Shown: piece by piece, positions 16,059-25,782 of the stretch
Numbering within the stretch: position 1 is the stretch's first letter
How the letters are laid out: each line of letters opens with the position of its first letter
Source of the DNA: Sediminibacterium magnilacihabitans
GTDB taxonomy: Bacteria > Bacteroidota > Bacteroidia > Chitinophagales > Chitinophagaceae
Assembly: GCA_002973575.1 (NCBI GenBank)
Contig: PVEQ01000014.1
Location: 37,839-101,838 of the forward strand
Reading direction: 5' to 3'
Length of the DNA stretch: 64,000 bases
Translations under genes and position numbers: made by a program
Notes under the pieces: model-generated
What the model was told of the DNA's origin: nothing
Database searches by the model: none
What the model saw: the letters and a program-made list of their open reading frames with translations, nothing else

Positions 16059-17786
16059 TCAATAACCAGGATTCTGTTTAAGTGTTCCTTTACTAAGATC
16101 TATTTGTGATTGCGGAATAGGGAAATACTCACTTACTCCAGCAGTAAAGGATTTACCATTAAAATAAGTGCGGTATTGTTTCTCCTTAGCCATATATGCA
16201 TTCAGTTCTGTAGCCGCCGTACCATAACGCACGAGATCGAAATGGCGGTGTCCTTCCATAGCCAGCTCCAGTTTTCTTTCAAAACGGACAGCTTTACGGG
16301 CATAGGCCTGATCAGGGAATACCAGATAAAGGCCAACCATATAATTAGCTGCGGGCGAGCCGCTCGAGTTTTTCACCCATCCATTGGGATTAGCAGCACG
16401 GCTCCTTACCTGGTTCACATAGTTCATTGCATTGACCAGGCTACCTATTTCCACTTCACACTCAGCTGCCCAAAGCAATACATCAGCAAAACGGATAATG
16501 GTATAGTTATTGGCAGTAACGCCATTGGTCCAGAATGATTTGTCGGTTAAGGAACCTTCCTGGCGTTTATAATACACATTTTTCTTCGGAGCATAAGGGC
16601 CACCGTTGTTCTGATCACGAATCCAGTCGTTACCGGGGTGATTACCCCAATCCAGGTAAGGAAGGCCTCTTCTGCCTACAGTCCAGTCAAGACGGGGATC
16701 CAATGGTCCCGTTTCGGGTGTAAACGGATCTGTAGACTTCAGGCCCTGGTCGTTCTTAACATCGGTACTGTTCCAGGTGTCCAGCAAAGGCAAACCGGTA
16801 ATCGGATCTACCTTGTAAGAGTTCACCAGGCTTTGAGAAGGCTGGTAGAATCCGCAACAGCCACCCGGGCCTCCATTATAAGGAAAGTTCAATACATCGC
16901 CCCAACCACCATTATTGCCATTAGAGTTATCATTAACAGATTGTTGTACAGAAAATACGGCTTCCGCACTATTCTTTGTTTCTGCATTGAAGTTATCAGA
17001 AAAATTTACCAGGGCATATTTTTTTCCAGAAGCTGTAGTTCCATTAGCTATCACATTATTCAAAAGGGGCAATGCTTTAGCGTATTGCTTTTCAAACATG
17101 TACACTTTGGCTAAATATGCCATTGCAGCCCATTTGTTGGCACGCCCCACTGCAGTCTGCGTAGCAGGAAGGTTGTCTATTGCATACTGGAAATCGGCTT
17201 CTATGTTGGGCCAGATGTCTTTGTCATTAGGCACATTGTAATTGCCCGCTGCATAAGTGATGCTTTCATCTATATAAGGCACTTTATTCCACATTTTCTT
17301 TGCCTCAAAATGAAAGTGCGCCCTTAAAAAGCGGGCTTCAGCGGCAATCCTTTTTTTATCTGCATCAGAAATGTCAGAAGCTTTAGCCATTACACGCAAC
17401 ACAGAGTTACACCGCTGTACAGCATCATACACTGCCTGCCATTTCTGGTTAAAGTAGCCGTTGGATGCGTTGGAAGTATAGGTTTCAATGGGTACAATAT
17501 CTGGCTGGTCTCCAGGGTCAGATCCTTTGTAAGCATCATCACTTGCCACGCCACCATATACCCAGTTGGAAGCTGCTGTTTGCCAGCCGCCACCTGCACC
17601 ACCAAAGCCGCTCACTAAGTGATAAGCGCCAATCAGCAATCCGTCAACACCCGCTTTGGTAGCCAGTGTTGATTCATCCAGAGAACCCAATGGAGCTTTC
17701 TCCAAAAAGTTTTTGGAACAAGCATAGAACATGGTAAGTGTTGCAGCTATTCCAACGATTAATATTCGAATTCTAAACTTTTTCAT
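16059..17786 (-). CDS. SusD/RagB family nutrient-binding outer-membrane lipoprotein
   Basis: Surface lipoprotein of 575 residues that forms the lid of a SusC transporter and binds its substrate. Seen: lipoprotein leader with MFYAC (Cys22), the SusD N-terminal FLEKAPLGSLDES region, TPR-like helices (AEARFLRAHFHFEAKK), and the conserved C-terminal block RADVLLWAAECEVEIG-like segment, ERKLELAMEGHRHFDLVRYG and YFPIPQSQIDL. It starts 30 bases after the SusC stop, the standard arrangement. Binding specificity cannot be predicted; with no glycoside hydrolase in this cluster, the substrate may not be a polysaccharide. Confidence 0.95.
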   Translation of the reverse strand: MKKFRIRILIVGIAATLTMFYACSKNFLEKAPLGSLDESTLATKAGVDGLLIGAYHLVSGFGGAGGGWQTAASNWVYGGVASDDAYKGSDPGDQPDIVPIETYTSNASNGYFNQKWQAVYDAVQRCNSVLRVMAKASDISDADKKRIAAEARFLRAHFHFEAKKMWNKVPYIDESITYAAGNYNVPNDKDIWPNIEADFQYAIDNLPATQTAVGRANKWAAMAYLAKVYMFEKQYAKALPLLNNVIANGTTASGKKYALVNFSDNFNAETKNSAEAVFSVQQSVNDNSNGNNGGWGDVLNFPYNGGPGGCCGFYQPSQSLVNSYKVDPITGLPLLDTWNSTDVKNDQGLKSTDPFTPETGPLDPRLDWTVGRRGLPYLDWGNHPGNDWIRDQNNGGPYAPKKNVYYKRQEGSLTDKSFWTNGVTANNYTIIRFADVLLWAAECEVEIGSLVNAMNYVNQVRSRAANPNGWVKNSSGSPAANYMVGLYLVFPDQAYARKAVRFERKLELAMEGHRHFDLVRYGTAATELNAYMAKEKQYRTYFNGKSFTAGVSEYFPIPQSQIDLSKGTLKQNPGY

Positions 17787-17816
17787 ATTTAATTTTTTTC
17801 ATTTAATGGATTAAGG

Positions 17817-20800
17817 TTAGAATGTAACACTTACACCCACATTATAATTTTTCTGATTATTGGGGTAGTTACCATAATCGATGCCGAATGCTGCGTTGGA
17901 ACCAGACAGCTCGGGATCCAGACCCGTGTACTTGGTAATCGTAAACAGGTTAGCCGCTTGCAAGTATATCCTGAATTTTTCGATACCCCATTTTTTCAGT
18001 GTGGTAGAAGGTATGGTATAGCCCAGGATCAGTGATTTACACCTGAGATAAGAACCATCCTCTTTATAGTAAGAGTTCACAACGCCATTGTTGCTGAAGT
18101 TAGATTCGTTCTCAATAATGGGTGTTTTGGCCCCGGTGTTGCTGGGTGTCCAAGAACCGTACAGCATATCCTTGCTCTTCACTCCCTGGAAAGAAGGATA
18201 GAAATCCGTCCAGTAACGGACATAGTTAATCACGTCATTGCCGAAAGAACCATACATGAACATGGACAAATCAAAATCTTTATACGATACGTTCAGATTT
18301 AACCCACCTGTGAACTTGGGGTTGGGGTCACCGAAAAAGGTTCTGTCATCAGCAGTGATCTTGCCATCTCCGTTCACATCACGGTATTTGAATCGACCCG
18401 GAGCAGCAAATTTTTGAGTAGCAGATTTACTTACATCATCGGCACCGCTGAACAGCCCTACTACATCATAGCCATAAAAAGCGCCAATGGGGTGACCTAC
18501 TGCATTCCGAACAAAATTTCCGATACGTGAGCCACCCGCTTCAAAGTATTGTCCTGGAATATCAGTGATATTGCTCTTATAAGTGGTTACAATCAAACCG
18601 ATATCGAACTTGAGGTCTTTTGAAGCAGTTCCATGATAAGTAGCGGAGAAATCAAAACCTTTATTCTCAATATTACCGATGTTTACAACGGGCAGGGTAG
18701 CACCACCTACTGTTGCAGGAGCCTGGTCAGTGAACAATAATCCATTGATCGATTTTTTATAGTATTCAAAAGAGATGTCCAGTTTGTTTTTGAACAATGC
18801 CGCATCCAAGCCAAAATTCGTTAACACATCCTCTTCCCAACCTGTTTTTGGGTTACCGATACGGGTAGCAATAAAGCCTTGTACAGAACTGGTGCTGGTT
18901 CCATTGATATCATAATAAGATGATCCCGGTCCACCACCATAAAGACTGAAAGCATTGGCCGGATTTACGTTCAACTGGTTGCCCAGTTTACCCCAGCTTC
19001 CACGCAGTTTCAGGTCAGATATCCATGATACATCCCTGAGGAAAGATTCACGGGATATACGCCATCCCAATGAAAAGGCCGGGAATATACCATAACGTTT
19101 ATCTGCACCAAACCTGGAAGATCCATCTCTTCTGATGGTTCCGCTAAGCAGGTATTTATCATTATAAGCATAATCCACTCTGCCGAATAAAGAATACAAT
19201 GAATTCTGGTATACGTTGCTGTAATTGGTAAAACCAGATGAACCATTGCTAAGGGTGCGGAAATTCGGATTATCCGTAAAGAATCCCAATGCTCCACCAC
19301 CTACACCACGGCCATACGACTCTACTGCTTCTATACCCGCCAGCGCTTTTACATTGTGTTTCTCAGCAAAAACATTGCTATAGGTTACTGTATTGGTCCA
19401 GGTCCATGAACGGTTGTAGCCGGCATTTTCGCTGAATGAATTGGAACCGTTGTTCTCCGCATTCTCATAACTGCGGTAACCATAATAGTAATAATAGAAG
19501 TTATCAAGTGTACCACCAAAAGAAGTCCTGGCAGTCAAATGACGCAGGAAATCTACTTCTGCATAGGCGTTACCTTGTATGTCCCAGGAATATCCTTTGT
19601 TATCAGCGGCCCTCACTCGCATAGCTACAGGATTCTGCGCATTACCCAAGCCTTTAGCAGCAGTACCCGCAAATCCTCCTTTGATATCATACACCGGGAT
19701 GATGGGCTGCTCACGATAACTCATAGAGATTTCATTTCCCTCACTTAGGTTGCCGATCTGAGGGTTTTCCCTGGCATAGATGAACAGGTTTTCCCCCACC
19801 CTGATGTTGTTCTTAATATTAAATGTAGTATTTACACGTGCTGAATACCTTTTCAGATAAGTATTCATCAAGGTGCCCTGTTGGTTTAAATAACCCAGGG
19901 AAAATAAATAAGTGTTTTTTTCATTACCCCCACTGGCAGAAACGGTATGACTCTGTATCATTGCGGGCTTGAATATCTCATGAAACCAGTCTGTGCCCAC
20001 CTTGTTGGCCTGTACAATCTGATAAATGGGTTTACTGAAATCAATATTATACAAAGATGGATCGGTAGCCGGACTTGATCCAACAATTCCTGCAGTACCA
20101 CCTGCCAGGATGTAATCGGGGATAATTGGAGTAGCTCCTGAACCGTACTGGGGATGGGTTAGTGTTTGTCCGGAATTTTTTAAAGCTGCCCAGGTAGCTG
20201 TTGCCATTTCCTGCGTATTCAGCAAATGGAATGGATTACCTGAAGCCGGGCGTTGGGTACCCACATAGGCATCATAAGTAACAGTGGCTTTACCTGATTT
20301 TCCCCTTTTCGTAGTTACAATGATAACTCCATTAGAACCACGCACACCATAAATTGAAGCAGCACCCGCATCTTTCAACACCTGGATAGACTCAATGTCA
20401 TTGGCGTTGAGGTCGCGTATGCTTCCCTGCACACCATCAATGATGTATAAGGGATCCACATTACCGAATGAAGTAATACCGCGGATACGGATATTACTGC
20501 CCGATCCTGGTTGACCTGAAGTGATAACGTTGACACCGGAAGCCCGGCCTTGCAGGAGTTGTTCGCCACTTCCTGCCGGCACTGCTTTCAGGTCTCTTAC
20601 ATTCACCACAGATACTGAACCGGTGATGTCTTTTTTTCGCTGGACAGAATAACCGGTAACCAGTACTTCATTCAACTGGCTGATAGTTTCTGATAGCGCA
20701 AAATTGAAAGTGATTTTTCCACTGATAGACTGTTCTACAGGTTCAAAACCGATAACAGAAACTACCAAAGTACCGCTGGTACCCTTGGTAGGAATGGAAA

Positions 20801-20996
20801 AAACACCTTCAGCATTGGTAACAGCAACTGTGGTAGTACCTTTCAATTGAACGGTAGCACCTGCAATGGGCTGGCCATTGGCTTTGTTTGTTACCTTACC
20901 TGAGAGGCTTTTTTGGGCGTACGCGCCCGCGCTGAGTAGCGCAAAGAGGATCGCAAGCATGACGGTCCTTGCGAGTAGTTTTTTTCTCGTTGGCAT
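17817..20996 (-). CDS. SusC/RagA family TonB-linked outer-membrane transporter
   Basis: TonB-dependent outer-membrane importer of 1059 residues. Domains in order: signal peptide (1-27, ending GAYAQ), CarboxypepD_reg-like domain (about 30-110; SGKVTNKANGQPIAGATVQL), plug with the SusC signature (about 115-230; LQGRASGVNVITSGQPGSG, then DPLYIIDGVQG, NANDIESIQVLKDAGAASI and GVIIVTTKRGK), and a 22-strand-type barrel ending in an aromatic residue (VGVSVTF). First gene of the four-gene minus-strand cluster. There is no anti-sigma-interacting STN domain, so control by an ECF sigma/FecR pair is unlikely, and none is adjacent. The upstream 149 bases hold no promoter I would defend. Confidence 0.96.
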   Translation of the reverse strand: MPTRKKLLARTVMLAILFALLSAGAYAQKSLSGKVTNKANGQPIAGATVQLKGTTTVAVTNAEGVFSIPTKGTSGTLVVSVIGFEPVEQSISGKITFNFALSETISQLNEVLVTGYSVQRKKDITGSVSVVNVRDLKAVPAGSGEQLLQGRASGVNVITSGQPGSGSNIRIRGITSFGNVDPLYIIDGVQGSIRDLNANDIESIQVLKDAGAASIYGVRGSNGVIIVTTKRGKSGKATVTYDAYVGTQRPASGNPFHLLNTQEMATATWAALKNSGQTLTHPQYGSGATPIIPDYILAGGTAGIVGSSPATDPSLYNIDFSKPIYQIVQANKVGTDWFHEIFKPAMIQSHTVSASGGNEKNTYLFSLGYLNQQGTLMNTYLKRYSARVNTTFNIKNNIRVGENLFIYARENPQIGNLSEGNEISMSYREQPIIPVYDIKGGFAGTAAKGLGNAQNPVAMRVRAADNKGYSWDIQGNAYAEVDFLRHLTARTSFGGTLDNFYYYYYGYRSYENAENNGSNSFSENAGYNRSWTWTNTVTYSNVFAEKHNVKALAGIEAVESYGRGVGGGALGFFTDNPNFRTLSNGSSGFTNYSNVYQNSLYSLFGRVDYAYNDKYLLSGTIRRDGSSRFGADKRYGIFPAFSLGWRISRESFLRDVSWISDLKLRGSWGKLGNQLNVNPANAFSLYGGGPGSSYYDINGTSTSSVQGFIATRIGNPKTGWEEDVLTNFGLDAALFKNKLDISFEYYKKSINGLLFTDQAPATVGGATLPVVNIGNIENKGFDFSATYHGTASKDLKFDIGLIVTTYKSNITDIPGQYFEAGGSRIGNFVRNAVGHPIGAFYGYDVVGLFSGADDVSKSATQKFAAPGRFKYRDVNGDGKITADDRTFFGDPNPKFTGGLNLNVSYKDFDLSMFMYGSFGNDVINYVRYWTDFYPSFQGVKSKDMLYGSWTPSNTGAKTPIIENESNFSNNGVVNSYYKEDGSYLRCKSLILGYTIPSTTLKKWGIEKFRIYLQAANLFTITKYTGLDPELSGSNAAFGIDYGNYPNNQKNYNVGVSVTF

Positions 20997-21145
20997 AGCA
21001 ATGTTGGGTTAATTAGATATAGACGAATAGCGTTACAACACGCAATTTAAAACGATTGCTTAAGAAGCATCTGTCCTTTTTTAACATTTTGTTGTAGTAT
21101 TTTGCCCTATTGATAGTGTAAAAAATACACAATAAAATCAGGGAT

Positions 21146-22870
21146 TTACAAATTCCCTTTCTTCAATTCCTCCACCGCATGATTGGCTGCCCTGGCTGTA
21201 ATGGCCATGAAGGTCAGCGAGGGATTCTGTGTACTCACAGAAGTCATACAAGCACCGTCAGTAACAAATACATTGTTACAATGGTGCAACTGATTCCAGC
21301 GATTGAGTAAAGAAGTCTTGGGGTCATGTCCCATGCGTACACCTCCCATTTCATGTATATCTAATCCAGGCGCCTGTTTACTGTCGTTCGGCCGGATATC
21401 CGATGCCCCTGCTTTTTGCAGCATCTCAGCACCCTGTTCCAGGAAATCTTTGAGCAGCTTCTCATCGTTTTCATCATACTTTACCGAAACAACGAGTTGC
21501 GGGATACCCCATTCATCTTTCTGGTCTTTACTCAAACGCAGGTGATTGGTCTCTTTGGGAATGGTTTCACCCTGCATCATCATAAAAATATGCCAGTCGC
21601 CTGCTTCTGTGATGGCATCTTTATAATTACCACCAATACCCTCTGCTGAAGCCCGGCCCCTGCTCGCGCTGAAATGCACCATATAACCGCGGAGAAAATC
21701 CATTTCCTGCCGGTACACATTCCTGAAGTTGGGCATCATGGCCGCCGTTGGCTTGCGGCCATAATAATATTTGTCTTTCGGCCCATCATAATTGGCCGTA
21801 AGGGTTCCCCGGTAATTGTGAAAAGCTACGTATTTGCCCAATAAACCACTGTCATTTCCCAATCCGTTTGGAAAACGCCGTGAAACCGAATTCAATAAGA
21901 TCAAATTCGTATTCAAACATGCAGCATTCACAAAAATGATTTTCGCAAAAAATTCCGTTGCCTTCCTGGTAACTGCATCGATCACCCGCACACCTGTAGC
22001 TTTACCCTGCTGCTCATCATAAATGATGGAATGCACAACCGAATCGGGCCGCAGCGTAAGGTTTCCTGTTTTTTGCGCCCAGGGAATAGTAGAGGAATTG
22101 GAGCTGAAATATCCTCCGAAAGGACACCCCCGTTCACACAAATTCCTGGCCTGGCACTGCCCCCTGCCTTGTTGCAGGTGAATTGCATTCGGTTTGGTAA
22201 GATGCGCACATCGCCCCTGTACCACGTACCGGTCTTTATAATTTGCCATTATCTTTTGCTGCAGTTCTTTCTCAGCACAATTCATTTCCCAGGGTGGAAG
22301 AAATTCACCATCCGGAAGGGTTTCCAACCCATCTTTATTACCACTGATACCGGCAAAAAGCTCTACATGGGAATACCATGGCGCCAGGTCTTCATACCGG
22401 ATGGGCCAGTCCACCGCAAAACCATCCCTGGCAGGTCCCTCAAAATCAAAGCGGCTCCAGCGCTGCGTGGCACGCGCCCACAATAAAGATTTACCACCTA
22501 CCTGATAACCACGTATCCAATCGAAAGGCGCTTCCTGGATATAAGGATGCTGGTGGTCTTTCACAAAGAAATGTTCACTAGCTTCGCTCAACGCATAACA
22601 TTTGGTAAGCACCGGATTTTCCTTGATAAATGCATCCGGCATTTTACCGCGGTGCGGAAAATCCCAGGGGTTCTTGGTGGCAGTAGGATAATCTTTCAGG
22701 TGTACCACATCGCGCCCTCTTTCGAGCAATAATGTTTTCAAGCCTTTTTCACAGAGTTCTTTGGCGGCCCATCCGCCACTGATACCCGAGCCAATCACAA
22801 TGGCATCATAAGAATGAGACGCAGTAGTAGTTGAATGAACGGCTGGAGCAACCGAAGAAGTATCTGGCAT
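21146..22870 (-). CDS. GMC family FAD-dependent oxidoreductase (paralogue 1)
   Basis: FAD-dependent sugar/alcohol dehydrogenase of the glucose-methanol-choline family, 574 residues, closest in motif layout to large subunits of gluconate/fructose dehydrogenases and 3-keto-glycoside-forming enzymes. Seen: YDAIVIGSGISGGWAAKEL Rossmann motif near residue 23, GGKSLLWARATQRW, a Cys-containing segment (CQARNLCERGCPFGG), HEMGGVRMG, and the C-terminal NVFVTDGACMTSVSTQNPS block holding the catalytic-region Asn. There is no obvious signal peptide or TAT leader. A gluconate dehydrogenase subunit 3-like partner, common beside such genes, is absent. Shares its layout and C-terminal ending (ELKKGNL) with the second GMC gene. 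Confidence 0.88.
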   Translation of the reverse strand: MPDTSSVAPAVHSTTTASHSYDAIVIGSGISGGWAAKELCEKGLKTLLLERGRDVVHLKDYPTATKNPWDFPHRGKMPDAFIKENPVLTKCYALSEASEHFFVKDHQHPYIQEAPFDWIRGYQVGGKSLLWARATQRWSRFDFEGPARDGFAVDWPIRYEDLAPWYSHVELFAGISGNKDGLETLPDGEFLPPWEMNCAEKELQQKIMANYKDRYVVQGRCAHLTKPNAIHLQQGRGQCQARNLCERGCPFGGYFSSNSSTIPWAQKTGNLTLRPDSVVHSIIYDEQQGKATGVRVIDAVTRKATEFFAKIIFVNAACLNTNLILLNSVSRRFPNGLGNDSGLLGKYVAFHNYRGTLTANYDGPKDKYYYGRKPTAAMMPNFRNVYRQEMDFLRGYMVHFSASRGRASAEGIGGNYKDAITEAGDWHIFMMMQGETIPKETNHLRLSKDQKDEWGIPQLVVSVKYDENDEKLLKDFLEQGAEMLQKAGASDIRPNDSKQAPGLDIHEMGGVRMGHDPKTSLLNRWNQLHHCNNVFVTDGACMTSVSTQNPSLTFMAITARAANHAVEELKKGNL

Positions 22871-22940
22871 AATCGTTACAGTATGAGGTGTAGAATATAA
22901 GTTAAAGATAAAAATATTTTATTGTCAATATTATACTAAC

Positions 22941-22958
22941 AAGCATTCATAAGCATTC
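22941..22958. repeat. Tandem AAGCATTC direct repeat
   Basis: AAGCATTC occurs at 22941-22948 and again at 22951-22958, one helical turn apart, in the 196-base gap between the first GMC gene and the AraC-type regulator. AraC-family proteins commonly bind direct repeats, so it could be an operator; this is inference from spacing and position. Confidence 0.3.
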
Positions 22959-23066
22959 CAGCTTCTATTATGGTGCAGCATATCAAAAGCAAGTTTTGTC
23001 TAAATAATTACCGATATTAGAAAACGAGTTCGTCCTGAATAAAACTATCGCATAAACTTTTTTCTA

Positions 23067-23957
23067 TTGGCTGCACAAAGAGAAATATTGCAGGAGTTCA
23101 CACCGCTTGCTCAATCTGATTGCTTCCATGTTTTTTTCAATAAAAACAAGAGTGTTTTCGATTTGCCCATTCATTACCACAAAGCGTTCGAACTGAACTT
23201 TATCACAAACGGCAAAGGAATCAGGCGTGTGGTAGGAGATAATATAGAAGAGATTGCCGATCTTGAACTGGTGCTCATTGGTCCGGAGCTGCAACATGCC
23301 TGGTTTCAGCATAAATGCGATAACACCGATATCACAGAAGTAACCATCCAGTTTCACCACGACCTTTTCGAAGAAAGTTTTCTGCAACGTAGCCAATTGG
23401 CTGCTATGCGTAATATGCTGGAGAAAGCACAAAGGGGTGTTTTGTTTTCTTATGAAACAGCGAAATTGCTTTCCTATCGCATCATGCGCCTCTATAAAAA
23501 AGAGGGCTTTGAATCGGTGCTTGAATTAATGTCCATCCTGCATGAATTATCTATTTCCCGGCATACGCGTTTGCTCGCCAACACCACTTTCAGTAATACC
23601 GAACACCTTTCTTACAACAGCCGGCGTATAGAAAAAGTAATGGAATACATGAATGAACATTTTCAAAGACCCGTTTCCCTGTCAGAAGTAGCTGCCCTGA
23701 CCAATATGGCGGAATCTGCTTTCAGCCGCTTTTTCAAAGCCCGTACCGGCATGACTTTTATTGAACGCATGACCGATATCCGTCTTGGTCATGCCTCACG
23801 TATGCTCATCAATACCACACAATCTGTTGCAGAGATTGCTTACACCTGCGGGTTCAACAATATCTCTAATTTCAACCATACCTTTAAAAAGAAGAAAGGC
23901 TGTACTCCCAAAGAGTTTAAAGAAACCTATACATCTGAAGCCAGGATATTTTTCTGA
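23067..23957 (+). CDS. AraC family transcriptional regulator
   Basis: Cytosolic regulator of 296 residues with an N-terminal cupin-like sensor domain (about 15-110; PIHYHKAFELNFITNGKG, a hydrophobic ligand pocket type) and a C-terminal AraC/XylS DNA-binding domain (about 190-290). The two helix-turn-helix units are visible: VSLSEVAALTNMAESAFSRFF and SVAEIAYTCGFNNISNFNHTF. No ATG lies near the domain start. The frame begins after a stop at 23040, and the TTG at 23067 is the most upstream usable start, so the exact N-terminus is uncertain. It is divergent from the first GMC gene and converges on the second with a 10-base gap, making it the likely controller of one or both. Confidence 0.88.
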   Translation: MAAQREILQEFTPLAQSDCFHVFFNKNKSVFDLPIHYHKAFELNFITNGKGIRRVVGDNIEEIADLELVLIGPELQHAWFQHKCDNTDITEVTIQFHHDLFEESFLQRSQLAAMRNMLEKAQRGVLFSYETAKLLSYRIMRLYKKEGFESVLELMSILHELSISRHTRLLANTTFSNTEHLSYNSRRIEKVMEYMNEHFQRPVSLSEVAALTNMAESAFSRFFKARTGMTFIERMTDIRLGHASRMLINTTQSVAEIAYTCGFNNISNFNHTFKKKKGCTPKEFKETYTSEARIFF

Positions 23958-23967
23958 TCCTTGCTTC

Positions 23968-25683
23968 TTACAAGTTTCCCTTCTTTAATTCGTCTACCGC
24001 ATAGTTGGCTGCCCTGGCCGTTAATGCCATATAAGTGAGTGAAGGATTCTGGCAGGCTGAAGAAACCATGCACGCGCCATCGGTAACGAATACATTCGGC
24101 GCATCCCACACCTGGTTATGGCCATTCAGTACCGATGTCTTCGGATCTCTTCCCATACGGGCTGTTCCCATTTCGTGGATACCATGTCCGATCGCATGCC
24201 CCTGGTCCCAGGTATTCACTTGTTTCACGCCCGATGCTTCAAGCATAGCTTTCATTTCCGCTACAATATCTTTCCGCATTTTCAATTCGTTTTCCCTCAA
24301 CTCACAATCCATGGCCAGCACCGGTAATCCCCATTTGTCTTTCCGGTTCGCATCCAGCATGATCTTGTTTTCATGATAAGGCAGGATTTCACCAAACCCT
24401 GTAGCGCCAATGCTCCAGCCGCCCGGCTCGGTGAGCGCTTCTTTGAATCCCGCACCTATCTCTAATTCTGCAACGCTCCGGCTCCATCCTGCCCTGCTGG
24501 CCCCTCCCTGGTAGCCAAAGCCTCGCAGGTAGTCTCTTTTGTCGCTGCCGATATTTACAAACCGGGGAATATAAAATCCATTGGCCCGTCTGCCATAATA
24601 ATATTTGTCTTCATAGCCTTCTACCTGGCCACTTGCCCCCAGGTTATAATGATGATCCATCACATTATGCCCCAATTCGCCACTGCTGCTGCCCAGTCCG
24701 CCCGGCCAAATATCCGTGGCGGTATTGAACAATACCCATGCAGAGTTCAACGCAGATGCATTGAGGAATACGATCTTCGCATGGTATACATAAGTCTTGT
24801 TGTTGACAGCATCCAGTACTTCCACGCCTTTCACTTTTTTACTGTCTTTATCGTATAGCAGCCTTGTTACAATAGCATCGGGACGCACCGTTAAATTACC
24901 CGTTTTCATGGCTGCGGGTAAAGTAGAAGATTGCGTGCTGAAATAGCCACCGAACGGACATCCCTCCCAACACCTGTTGCGGAACTGGCACTGGGTCCTT
25001 CCCGGAATGGGCGCCGTTAAGTTGGCCACCCTGCCGATGATCAGGTGCCTGGCTCCCTTGTATTGTGTTTTGATACGGGCCGCTACATCTTTCTCCACAC
25101 AGTTAAGATCCATTGGCGGAAGGAATTGCCCGTCGGGCAGGTGCGGCAAACCTTCCAGCGAACCGCTGATGCCCGCAAATTTTTCTACATGATCGTACCA
25201 GGGTGCAATGTCTTTGTAACGAATGGGCCAGTCAACCCCAACGCCTTCTTTGGCATTGGCTTCAAAATCAAGATCGCTCAACCGGTAGCTCTGCCTGCCC
25301 CATAAAACAGATCGTCCTCCCATCCGGTAACTACGCCACCAGGTGAAGGGTTTGATTTCCGTATACGGACAATCTTCTTCATTTACCCAGGCATCCATCA
25401 CAGCTTCGCTGGCCGCCCACCCCCTATGTATAACCGGATATTTTTTTCTTTGTTCTGCAGTGGTCCGGCCCCTGTGTTCAAACTGCCAGGGATCTTTATT
25501 CGCAGTCGCATAATCTTTGATGTGCTCATGTTGTTTTCCTCTTTCGAGCATCAATACTTTCAACCCTTTTTCGGTCAATTCTTTTGCGGCCCATCCGCCG
25601 CTGATGCCCGAGCCTATTACAATGGCGTCGTAAGTATTTTGTGTAGTTGCTTTGTTGTTGATGTGCAATGAATCGTTGGGCAT
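23968..25683 (-). CDS. GMC family FAD-dependent oxidoreductase (paralogue 2)
   Basis: Second GMC dehydrogenase, 571 residues, a clear paralogue of the first. Seen: YDAIVIGSGISGGWAAKEL near residue 18, MGGRSVLWGRQSYR, CQFRNRCWEGCPFGG, HEMGTARMG and NVFVTDGACMVSSACQNPS, ending AVDELKKGNL. Differences cluster in the middle substrate domain, for example the motif around residues 365-400 (YYYGRRANGFYIPRF versus YYYGRKPTAAMMPNF in the other copy), which suggests different substrates. No export signal or subunit 3 gene is evident. Convergent with the AraC gene and separated by 99 bases from pepT upstream on the same strand. Confidence 0.88.
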   Translation of the reverse strand: MPNDSLHINNKATTQNTYDAIVIGSGISGGWAAKELTEKGLKVLMLERGKQHEHIKDYATANKDPWQFEHRGRTTAEQRKKYPVIHRGWAASEAVMDAWVNEEDCPYTEIKPFTWWRSYRMGGRSVLWGRQSYRLSDLDFEANAKEGVGVDWPIRYKDIAPWYDHVEKFAGISGSLEGLPHLPDGQFLPPMDLNCVEKDVAARIKTQYKGARHLIIGRVANLTAPIPGRTQCQFRNRCWEGCPFGGYFSTQSSTLPAAMKTGNLTVRPDAIVTRLLYDKDSKKVKGVEVLDAVNNKTYVYHAKIVFLNASALNSAWVLFNTATDIWPGGLGSSSGELGHNVMDHHYNLGASGQVEGYEDKYYYGRRANGFYIPRFVNIGSDKRDYLRGFGYQGGASRAGWSRSVAELEIGAGFKEALTEPGGWSIGATGFGEILPYHENKIMLDANRKDKWGLPVLAMDCELRENELKMRKDIVAEMKAMLEASGVKQVNTWDQGHAIGHGIHEMGTARMGRDPKTSVLNGHNQVWDAPNVFVTDGACMVSSACQNPSLTYMALTARAANYAVDELKKGNL

Positions 25684-25782
25684 AGCAATGATATTTTAGA
25701 TAAGATTGTTGATGTTAAATGTATAATCAACACTTAAATCTAAGGCATTCTTTTGGTTTTGCAACGAGTCCACCTTTTTTTT

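Noticed and set aside
20997..21145. SusC promoter and a GTGTA/TACAC hairpin in the upstream gap
   Set aside because: The best -7 match is one base short and lacks a -33 box, and the stem is only five bases; not supportable.
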